NCBI GenBank assembly: GCA_027886175.1
Contig: JAJNNQ010000142.1
Location: 1,060,501-1,124,500 of the forward strand
From: Phylloscopus collybita
Taxonomy: Eukaryota; Chordata; Aves; Passeriformes; Phylloscopidae
Length of the DNA stretch: 64,000 nt
Direction: 5' to 3'
The notes under the pieces were generated by a model, which was given only the letters and a program-made list of their open reading frames with translations, ran no database searches and was not told the origin of the DNA. Below, piece by piece: positions 50,901-60,900 of this stretch (its first letter is position 1; every line of letters starts with the position of its first letter). Both the position numbers and the translations under genes were made by a program.

Positions 50901-51246
50901 GTAGTTCCAGTCTCAGTTCGCCGATGGACGGGGTCGGACCCGCCGCCTCCCGAAAGTGCTGCCCGCCGAGCGGCTGCACCCCGGGAACGGCCGCGGGGGC
51001 CCCGAGCCCCGCGCACCGGACCGCCCCGCTGCCCGCAAACCCTCGGGTCCCTCAAAGCGGAGCCCTCCCCGCGCCGGTGCCGCCGTCGAGCCGTCCCGCC
51101 AGGGCAACGAGGCGCACCTGGGGGGGTTCGGCCGCCACCGAGCTCCGTCCCCCGATCGAGCCCCCGTGCCAGCCCCGCGGAGCACAAGGCGACGCCCCGC
51201 GGCCGCGGTGCCGCTCCCCCCCGCGGAGAGCGGAGCCGTTACTCAC
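44987..51246 (-). other. FGFR1: FGFR1 intron 1 (within 5' UTR)
   Basis: A 6.3-kb intron that holds a likely solo LTR (49048-49337). An AT-rich block at about 46700-46860 with TTTATCAGGG and GGAAATTATTTTC words might be regulatory. The last kilobase is part of the CpG island. No coding exon was found. Confidence 0.6.
49048..49337 (+). mobile_element. Likely solo LTR of an endogenous retrovirus
   Basis: About 290 bp from TGTGGGAAAG to GATACA, with TG...CA ends. Inside are a CCAAT box (49205-49209), a TATAAA (49234-49239) and an AATAAA (49254-49259), in the order and close spacing of a retroviral U3-R-U5. No viral gene is attached. The ends and a target-site duplication could not be settled by eye. 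Confidence 0.6.
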
Positions 51247-51580
51247 CGGAGCCCCGCGGGCGGCGGCGGCGGCGCGGTGCCGCCGCTCCCGGGAACAATG
51301 GAGGGGAGCCCCGGCCGGGGCGAGAGGCGCAGCCCCGCCGCCGCCGCGCTCACAGCGGCCGCCCCATGGCAGCCCCGGTCCGGCCCGGCCGGCGGAGGCG
51401 GCGGGAGGCGCTCCCGGAGCCGCTGCCGGACGCGCTCCCGAAGGCGCGGCCGCCCCGACGCCGCCGCTGCCGCTGCCCGCCCGCCGCGTCCCGCCGAGCG
51501 CCCGCCGCCGCCGAACTAAGCCGCTCCCGCACCGCCCCGCCGACGGCCGCGACTCCTCCTCCGCCTTCCTCCTCCTCCTC
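51247..51580 (-). other. FGFR1: FGFR1 untranslated exon 1 (5' limit uncertain)
   Basis: The donor GCTCCG/GTGAGT at 51247/51246 lies in the CpG island in the right place for the non-coding first exon of FGFR1. No start codon in frame with exon 2 is required. The 5' end is a guess. Confidence 0.6.
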
Positions 51581-51587
51581 AGCGGCC

Positions 51588-51604
51588 TGATGGGGCTTGT
51601 AGTC
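51588..51604 (-). promoter_or_regulatory. ZNF143-like ACTACA motif at FGFR1 promoter
   Basis: GACTACAAGCCCCATCA on the minus strand, about 340 bases upstream of the exon 1 donor. The layout echoes the NSD3 promoter motif, about 420 bases from its donor. Confidence 0.45.
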
Positions 51605-51769
51605 ACAGCCGGACCGCACCCCCCCCCCCAGCCTGGAGACCCTGGCGGCCTCCCGGCAGTGGGATTCCAGACGTTCCCCCCCGGGTTTTGCGGGCGGTTG
51701 TCGCCCCGAAGGCAGCGCAGGCCGCGCTCGGGGCAGCGCAGGGCTGCTGGGCGTGATGCTCCCCTCACC

Positions 51770-54700
51770 TCCGCGCTCCTGCCCTGTTGCTCTTCTGGCA
51801 CCAGGGGAGCCTCAGGCCTGGTGGCTGGGCCGAGGGGACCGCCTGGCCCCCGTTATCCCTGTGCAACAGCCGCTCTGGAGGCAGCGGGGTGCGGGCAGTG
51901 CAGTGAGTGCAGGCAGCAGAGGGGGCAGAGCTCAGGCCAGCCTAGAGCCCCCAGCCAGCCCCTCTGCACAGCAGGGCCCAGGGCAGATGTTTAAAGGGTC
52001 CCAAGTCTTCAGCCCTAAGTCCTTCCCAGGAGCTGCCACTGCTGCTGTCCCTGCCCTTCCCCAGTGTTTTCACTGAGGTTTGGAGCAGGAACATGGCAGC
52101 TCTAACACAGAGCTCCTCGATGTGCACTTTTGTTTTAGTCTCAGCTGGGACCACACTCAGACCCTGAGCCAAAGGGCAAAGTCACACCAGTGAGCCCAGC
52201 CTGACTGCTGTACTCCCCAGTATGGAAGCCCAGCTCACAGAGCCCCAGTTTGGGCACTCAGACGAGCTCCCCCACAGCTGGACCGGCTCAGGGCAGCACG
52301 GGTGGTGCAGGGCATTCAGCCTCCGTGCAGGAAGCTCCATGGAGGCCCTCATGAGTCCAAGTCAGGGCATCCCAGGATGAAGACATCTCCAGTCAGCAGA
52401 GAAAGACCTGCCGAGGCAATGTGTAAGTGATTAAGTTATAAGAGGGAAGAGGACAGGCTAAATTAGCCCTGTCAGTCACTGGTGTTAGATTTGAACCAAA
52501 TGCTGGGCATCCATCCCCAGGAGCAGCCTCCTCCTGCTTCAGGCAACCGTTCAGCTCCCCATGCCAAGACCTACGGAATATTTCCTTTTCAGATTTGACA
52601 GATTTATGGACAGGGAGAAGGGGGGAAGGTAACACACCTGCTGGGATGTTCTCCTAGCAGGCTGGAGATGGGGAGGCTTTCAATGGTGGCAGAGCTGACC
52701 CCAGCCCTAACAAACACAGCTCACCCAATGTACATTTAGGGTGCAGTCACCCATCCCCAGCCCTGCCTTCCTCAGTGCCCAACAGCCAGGAGCTTTGGGC
52801 TGAGGGTGCCAAGGTGCTGGGGAGCCCACACCTGCTGGACCCTGCTGCCCATGACTCCCACTGGGCTCCTGTCCCAACTTTCCTATGCTGGCTCTAAAAC
52901 AGACCTTACAGGGCTGTAACCCCTCATGATGGACAGGCAGCACCTCTGTGGCTGCTGGGCCTTTGGCACGATTTTCTGCACAGTTGCATCAACAGGGCAC
53001 AAGTTCTTGGGCCTTTATCAGTGAAGGTGCTTGGAAACGGCAGAAAATGGGGAAAACCATCCTGCTCTGGGGAGGCTCAAGGAGCTGGCTGCATCCTCAG
53101 CCGTCATGTCAGGGCTCAGCACAGAAGTGACCACGAGCTGTCACCATCTGGTGGCATAAGTTGTGCAAGAGCAAGTCCTTCAGGATGGACAGGGAGAGGA
53201 GTGACCTCCTGGAGCAGGTGGGGGTCTGCAAGGGGCATGGCTGTGACTGAAGAGCAGCAGAGACTGCAGAGCAAGCTGGAGCTCACTGCTGGCACCTCCA
53301 GGGATCTGCAGGGGCTGGGGCATCTCCTTGGCAGCGGCAGCAGCTCATGCTGGGCCCCTGCCCTTCTCCTGCACCAGGGCAGGAAGCGTGTGACGTCCAG
53401 GGCTCTTCCCCAAACACACTGGCATTGGCAATGCACTTTTGAGGCTTGCAAGGCTGGAGCTTGGAGAGTTTTATCTTGGCTGAGGATTTTGTCTTGGCTG
53501 AGGAGGAACAAAGGCATTTGGGGAGCAGCTTCCCTGGGACATGGCTCCCAGAGCCTGCAGCTTGCCCAGCCTCCTGCAGACCCCCCTTCCTCCCACAAAC
53601 CCACAGAAGGGGCTGTACCTGTTGGCATGCACCCACCTCTGCCCTCCCACAGGAGCGTGCACATGCCAGCTGCGTCCCTGCATGGAGTCACACACTCGTG
53701 TGCACACCTGCAGCCCCTCCAGCTCCACGTGTGCCCATCTGCACTCTCAGCACTGTCAGACCGCCCGCCTCCACTTGCCAGCCCAAGGCCATGGGGTGGC
53801 CTTCATCCTCCTCCTCCTCCTCATCTGCTGCCTCCACATGCCGGCTCCCAGCTGCAGCGTCGGAAGCAGCAGAATCCAGCAGAGGCAAAGCTGACCCATC
53901 CCCGCAGCTGGGAGGGCAGCCTGTGCTACCAGGCTGGTTTCCCCATCCCCGGAGCGGTTCCAGTGGGAACCGGACTGTGAAGAGGGGGCACAGAAAGGGC
54001 TGAGCCGGCAGAGGAGAGGCCCTGCACAATAGAGCGGCTCCCCCCTGACCTTGCCTTCCCCGTGAAAGATCTGCAGCTCTCCCCTCCTCCCCACTACAAA
54101 GGGGCTCCTTTCAGTCCCTAATTCTGCATTTAGAAAACAAAAGCAGATGCATCTAGTTTAGGTTTGGAGAGGGGGAGGCAAGAGCAAATGCTGAAGAACA
54201 AAGAGCTTTCCCTGACAGATCTGACTGACAAAGACTTTGTCAGCTCCATCTCTCCCTGAAAAGGCTGGAGCACATCAGGGTGCGGGGCTCCTGGCAGGCA
54301 GCTGCCGGGCTGGCCAGGCAGAGCACACACACACACACGTGTGGGACGTGCCCCGGCCCCGCAGGGCAAAGCCGGGTGTGCACTCGTGTTCACAGCCACG
54401 CAGCCTGGGCCCGGGGCTCAGGCAGGACACGTTTGTTTGTCCCCAGATGGGGCCAGCACCAAGGGCAGGCTGTGCCCGTGCCACCCTCTGTCCTAATCCC
54501 CAGGACACGGCTCTTGTCTTTTCCCACCTCCCCTCACAGCCAGGCTGCAGGGTTTGCTCAGCGCCCTGCAGGGATTCCAGGTGTGCTCCCCAGCCTTGGC
54601 AAACCACTTCCCATCATCTGGAACAGCTGAGTCACAGAGACCCACCTGGCACACTGTCCCAAGGCTGGCAGCTCGGCAGTGGGATGCAGGGATGGGGTTT

Positions 54701-57700
54701 GCTGATGCCACCTCTGGGAGAACTTGAGCCCCTCTCACAGGCCACTGTCTGGCCAAGACTTTGGGACCCAAACTGGCTTTTTCTTTTCTTGTTTTCACCT
54801 CAACACCATAACCTCCCTCACCCGCTCAGCTCCCTGCCCTGGGCAGTGCAGGCAGGCAGCTACTCACTGATGATCCGTGGAAGAGAGCACAAGAGATCCC
54901 AAGGGTGCCCAGGGGGAGGCTCTGATTTGCTGGGAGGTGAGCAGGTGCCCTTGTAAGTGCTGTGGGGATCATCCTCATCGTGCAGGATGATTGTCTACTG
55001 CAGTGCATCTCCTGTGCTGGGACAGCTTGACTTCTGCCCCCAATTGATTTGCAGAGGGAAATTAATTATGTTTGTTTGACATTGCCCCTCTGGCACTGAG
55101 GCTGAGCTGCTCTATGAATGTCATTCTGTTCCAGCCGGGCTTGCTGGCGGGGCTGGGATGTTTAATAAGCTGTCCCAGGGGACCTCCAGCTCTTCCCAGC
55201 AGTTGTCCTGATGCTCGATGCATGCTGAGGCTTCTCAGGCTCCGTGGAAGTGCCCACACACCCAGACAGGTTCAGAGCCTGGGGATGGAGCAGTGCATCC
55301 CTGGGCTGGAGAAAGGATGGGCTCCCTGGTCAGATGCTGCTCAGCTGCCCTGGTGACATCGGGACACTCTGATGACTGCCCAGGACAGCGACTGTCTCTA
55401 GAGCCAGGGCAGGGCCAGGACACTGCCCATCCTGTCCCCTTGGCTCTCCACCCTGAGAAATCCTCCTGCTATCTCTGGATTGGCCCCAAAAGATCTCCAG
55501 GGGCAGATAAAGGTGCCGAAGTCCATCAGAGCAACAACAGCCACCTCTGCAGGCTGTTATCTTGTCTTCACAGAGGGAGGACACTCCAGATAAGAAATGT
55601 CAGTCATTTACAGCCTTCCTAGTGATACAGGCACGAGACAAATCACGTGGGGGTTCTCCTCAGATGAGGACTCCATCCCCTTATCACATCCCTCCAGCAG
55701 TACCCGCAGCACCCACACATTGTCCCTCTCCCTCCTGGGAACCAGTACAGGGGGACTGGTCCCTGGAGCTGGTGGGGTCCCTGTGAGTGTCCAGGGGAAG
55801 AACAGCCTGGGCTGGTACAGGGATCTGTATGGACATGGGAGTCACCTCTCCCATTCCTGTGTGGGACGGGGCTGGGAATGGTGCTGGCAGCTTTCTCTCA
55901 AGGCCAAATGCATTTCACCTTCTTGTTACTGCAAAGACTCCTCAGTTGGATAATCTGCTAATGGCATTTTCTGCACGCTGTCATTTGGAAGCCCAACAGC
56001 AGCTCCTTCCAGTGCAGAAGTGCTGTCATTATGTGTCATTACCCACGGGCCATGATTCCTCCCCCACTAACTGTTTTGTTCTTTCAAGTACTACTTGGAT
56101 GTTTACAGGGAAAAAAGCCACAGCTGGGGACAAAACAGTCAGGATGAGGACTTTCCCCTGCAAGAGTACAAAGTGAAAGCAATGCAAAACAATCTCAAAG
56201 AGGTTTAGCACCTGGAAGGAAGGGCCCAAGCAGTTGGGTCCCTGTGCCCTGCCCAGGCTCTGATGAATGAGGGATCCAGTGGATCCCATCCCGAGGGCTG
56301 CTCTGCAATGGTTGGCATAAGGATGGGAAGCAGAGAGGGGACAGGATGGGCAGTGTCCTGCAGAGCAGAGCAGGATAGAGGGGTGGTTGTGGCTGTGTGG
56401 TGTGACTGTGCTGCCTCCCCATCTTCCTCCACCTCATCCAGAGCCTTGGACCCCCTGAATTTGGAAGTGAGTAGCCAGTTTTCCCTGGTCTCCCAGCACA
56501 GTCCAGGTCCCCTTTAACTCAAGGAGTTTTCTCCCAGTTCCCAGGCTGTTTCCTGTCTAGACAGCCCTGGAGAAGCCACTGTATTTATAGACCAGGGCAG
56601 AGAGCTGTGCCCGCTTGCTCTGCCAAACCCACATTAGCCTGATGCTGCTGGCGAGGCCGGATGGAGATGCCTCCCACACGCTGGAAACAGGAGGAGGAGG
56701 AAGGCAAAGGAAACCACAGACAGACCCTAAACTCTCTCACCCCTCCAGATTGTAAATGGCTCCTCTCACCCTCCAGGACTGCTGGGATCCTCTTGCCCTT
56801 TCCCTTATTCCCTAACAGCCAGTTCCCTCCTGCATCCCCAGGTGCCTGCAGCATCCCCGGGTGGCAGGGGGTGGGACTCAGTGCCAGGAAAGGAATGACT
56901 GCAGGGCACTTCCAGGTAGAGGTGACTCAGTCCCCAGCTCTCCCCAGGGTCTTTTCCTGACCAGCAGTTCTGGAGCAGGTGACTGGTGTATATATAGAGC
57001 AAGAGCTGCACAAGTGCATAAAAGCTTTTTAAATTTGACTCATTGATTAATTCTTTTGGGCTTAATTTGCCGGGGAGGAGCATCCTCTGGTACTTCCACC
57101 TGCCAATGTTTGACTTAATTCACCCTCGTCTTGGCTCCTGAACTGTGGAGGCGTTAGAACTGTTTTAGCTGATGCTAGAGGACATAGAGCACAACCTGGC
57201 TCAGAGGATGGCCCTGGCAGAGGTTCCTGGCTCACAGGGAGCTGTTGCAGGGGGGTTTGGTGCCCAAAGGGTGGGAGCTCCCCTTCCTGCTCTGAGCATT
57301 GAGAAGTGACTCTGCAGGACCCAGAGATAGGATGTGTGAAGCCCCTTCAGCTTTCCCAGCCTCTGCACTGCAGCCCTAGGGGCTCTGAGCGTGGGGAATG
57401 AGAGCAACAGAAGCCAAACTGGGTTTCCAGGAAGCTTCCCCGTGATGGATTTATAGACACGGTGCCCTTTTTACAGGAGTTCATGCTGAAAACAAGCTGC
57501 AGATGCTCTCCTTGGGGTCTCCAGCAACCAGTCCAGATTTACTGCTGCTGCCTCCCAGCTGTGCTGGGGTCGGTGGCTGTGCCCACCCTTCCCAGCCCTG
57601 CAGCTACAGGGGACAAGCTGATGGCAGTGCCTGGGGCAGCCCCCTTGGCTGTCACCCTCCCCGTGCCGGGAATGTCACCAGCTGCCACCAGGTCTGGGCA

Positions 57701-57790
57701 CTGCTGTGGAGCCAAGCCCCACGCCCAGCCGGGGGCAGAGGTTTCCCCCGTTGTTCCCGAGAGGCACCAAGGTGCAGGGAGAACTGGGCA
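51770..57790. other. Intergenic DNA upstream of FGFR1 (near part)
   Basis: No exon with family similarity or good splice borders was found on either strand. There is a (CA)8 microsatellite at 54323-54338. AT-rich islands at 54110-54240, 55030-55130 and 56985-57075 stand out from the GC-rich background and are treated as findings. Confidence 0.6.
54323..54338. repeat. (CA)n microsatellite
   Basis: A GCACACACACACACACG run of about eight CA units. Confidence 0.9.
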
Positions 57791-57912
57791 GCTTCAGGGT
57801 TGGATTTGACACGGGGCACGGAGTGATGGCTCAGCAGTGTGGGGTTAGCAGTGGGAACTGATGATCCCAAGAGTATTTTCCACCCTAAATGATTCCTTGA
57901 TTCTGTGAATTC
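57790..57912 (+). mobile_element. CR1 LINE 3' end (plus orientation)
   Basis: GTGATGGCTCAGCAGTGTGG, GTGGGAACTGATGATCCCAA and ATTTTCCACCCTAAATGATT followed by CCTTGATTCTGTGAATT follow the CR1 3' end, including a decayed terminal octamer repeat. It is the clearest CR1 tail in the window. Confidence 0.7.
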
Positions 57913-60900
57913 ACCAGGGAGCTCGGTGGCTGAGCTCGTGTAGCCGTGGGGGAGGCAGGTGGTGCTCCAGCCTCGGGATGCAAAGTGCCCTGCCACCAGG
58001 GGTGACCCTGCTGCCCTGCCGGGGCGGCAGCCCAGCCGCGGAGCCACTGCTTCAGGCACGGTGAGCTCCGGCTCGGCACCAAAGGCAAATTCATGCCGAA
58101 TAATCATGCAAATCTCCCGGCCGGGAGCCCGAGGGCGGTGCCCGCCCGAGGGGCTCACTCTGTGCCCAGCCACAGGGTTTGGGGTGGTCCCAGGGACCGG
58201 GAGCTCCACAGGTGCTCCCTGTGTGTGGACTCCAGTGCTTGCAAGGTGTTCCCTGAGGAATTTGGGGACAACTTTCACCCCAACCCGGCACTTGCTCCTG
58301 CCATGCAGTGAGCAACTGCAGCCCCAGGAAATGCTGAGCTGCTGGCAACTCCCAGAAATTCCCCAGAACTGCAGTTTTGTCCTGTGGTGAGCAGAGAAGC
58401 CATGGAAAGGGTCCCATGGAAAGGGAGCATGCCAAGTGCTGGGGCAGAGTCTCCTGCTTGCCCTGTCAGAGCTCCAGCACCACCAGCACGTCCAGCAGGC
58501 CCCGAGGCTGGATAAAGCAGGGAAAATTTCGAAGCTGGGGCCAGGAGCATCCTGCCCTGCCTGTGTGTGGAGCTGTCAGTGCACTGGGCAAGCTAAGGAG
58601 ATTAGCTCTGGGATCGGAGCCGGTGTGAAAAGTGACTCCCATTTTGAAGGGATAAAGCTGCTTTTCTCTCCTATGCTCCAGGACTGCAGAAGCAGATTCA
58701 AGGTTTAATCCCTTCCGCCTGATCCTGCTCGTTAGACATAATGTAATTAACAGGCGAGGAGCTGCAAAGCTGTTTGTGCTCCAGGGTCACACTGGAGAAC
58801 AACAGGGCACCAACTGCCGCCAGCACAGCGCAAGAATTCGGGGGGCTCAGGGCGTGTGCAGGGCTCCGTGCAGGGGCACAGGGGACACAGGGGACACGTG
58901 GCACCAGGGGAGGGACCCCGGTGCTGACAGATGGGGGAAGGAGACACCTGCAAGCCCAAAGGCATCGTACCCCCCCCCCCGTTCCCCATCCTGCTGCTGC
59001 CCTGGGCACGGCGCCTCCAGGCTGGGCCACCAAACCCTCCCGGGGCTGGGCTGGGGCTCCCAGCTCCAGGACCCCCTCGGGGGGATGCAGGGACTTCTCC
59101 CCCCAACAAAACAAGGGGGAAAGCTCTGGACTGGGCAGGGAGCCCCTGGGCTGCCCCCATCGCTCCGGCCCCTCCCCACCTGTCACACTCCGGCCCTGCT
59201 GGAATAAAAGGCCCCATTTATTTGAGCTGTGCTAAATAAGTCGGCACAGCCTCACTGGCCTGGCTGAAGACACCCCTGGCTGTCCTCGGGAATGTCCCGG
59301 GGTGCCAGCTCCAAAGGCAGCTGTGGTGGGCCTTAGATCTTTATGGCCAGTAAAGGGGTCCGTGGCTAATTTATGCCCCTCCTATAATTTACAGCCTCTT
59401 TACAGCTGCTGTAAAATGACCTATAAATCACGGGCAACATCACAGTGCAGGGACAAAGCCCCAGCATCGTCACCTGCCAGTTGGCCGAGCTGGCGGTGGG
59501 TGGAGCCCACGGCAGGTACATCCCCGCTGCAGCCGGGCACTGGGAGCACTGGGAGCACTGGGCAGGGCTTGTCTGTCAGCTGCAGCCCGCCTGGGACCCC
59601 GGCTGTGGCACTCCGTGTCCTCCATTCTCAGCTGCCCGGGGACAGGGGATCCCCATCGCCGCCTCAGCAGCTGCGGGAGCCCCGCCGGTGCCTGGCCCAG
59701 GAAGGGTTGGTGCTGTGCCGGGGTCACTCGCGGCATCCCGGGGTGGGCTGGGGCTGAAGGGAAGCTCGGTGGCTTCAGAGAGGCGCTGGCAGAGGCTGCT
59801 GCTCGCCGTGCCCTCGGAAGGGCTGAGTCAGTCCCTTGCGGGAGGAAGCGCAGAGCCCCGGAGCCGCGGTGGCAGGAGGTGGTTTGTGCTCGGGCTGCAG
59901 CCCAGCCCCGGGCTGCCTCTGCCGCTCCCCACACGGCACGGCCGGGGCTTCTCTTGCGCAAAGTCCCGGGCGGATGGGGGAGCTCAGCCGGCGGGGACGG
60001 GGCTGGCACAGCCCTGTCCTTGTGCCCAGGTGTGAGAGCAGAACCGGGGCCGCTGCGGCAGCGCCATCCTGGCATCCAGCGCTCACTGACACTCGGCACT
60101 GCCGGGCTCGGTGCTCTGGGGTGCTGCTGGGCTCCTCAGGGGGGTTCCATAGCATGCCGAGGGGCAGGGGGTTACCCACAGCTCCACAGAGCCAGACTTG
60201 GCTGCTCCACCGTACTGCCAGTGGTTATTTAAACTCCTCCAAACCCCATGTATGCTTCAGGAGGATGGGTCCGTGGCCCTGGCATGCAGCCAGCAGCCTG
60301 GGGCCATGTCCTCAGCTTGCACCTGTGTCCTATTCCTAAAATCCAGGCTTGGCTCTGGTCCTCCTCCTTGCCCAAGCTTTAAATAGTGACCTGCTCACTG
60401 TGTTTCTGTATATATATCTATATTTATGTGCACCAATTACAAACTAAAGCAGCGTGCAGGAAAACACAGTGGGTGTTTTAGGTGACAAACCTTCTAGAGG
60501 GACAATGGCCCGAGTTTACATCTGGTGTGACAACTTGGAAGTGCCTGGCTGCTGCCTGGTGGTGTTGGACCCCAGTTTGAATAAAGATGCAGAGGATGGG
60601 AGTTCCTCCCAGGCCTGGGAAGAGCAGGGACCTGCAGTGTTGGTGGCTGGCGGGACAATGGGGGTGCCCAGCATGGCACTGGCAGAGGGACTGGGAGGCA
60701 CTGGGGAGATGGAATTGAACCAGTGGCAGCTCTGCCAGGGCCCCAGTGCTGCACAGGGGATGGAGCAGCCCAGGCTCCTGCCTGGCTCCTGCCCTGTGGG
60801 GCTCTGGCAGCAGGGCCAGAGCCAGCGGGAAGAGGGGAGCGGTTTGGCTCTCAACTGCCAGACCACAAAAGTATCAGGTGGGCAGGAGGGGACACGTCCG

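Larger units (their letters stand above)
50480..51760. promoter_or_regulatory. FGFR1: CpG island promoter of FGFR1
   Basis: Very dense CpG around the untranslated first exon, strongest at 50.9-51.6 kb. It has many GC boxes and no TATA box. On the minus strand GACTACAAGCCCCATCA (51604-51588) resembles the ZNF143-type ACTACA motif. The start site probably lies between 51.3 and 51.58 kb. Confidence 0.8.

Noticed and set aside
50924..51994. 356-codon plus-strand frame across the FGFR1 CpG island
   Set aside because: CpG islands lack stop codons by composition. The product is Arg/Pro/Ala-rich with no family likeness, and it crosses the FGFR1 promoter.
53021..53980. 319-codon plus-strand frame upstream of FGFR1
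   Set aside because: No recognisable domain, Ser/His/Pro-rich, no conserved start and no splice pattern.
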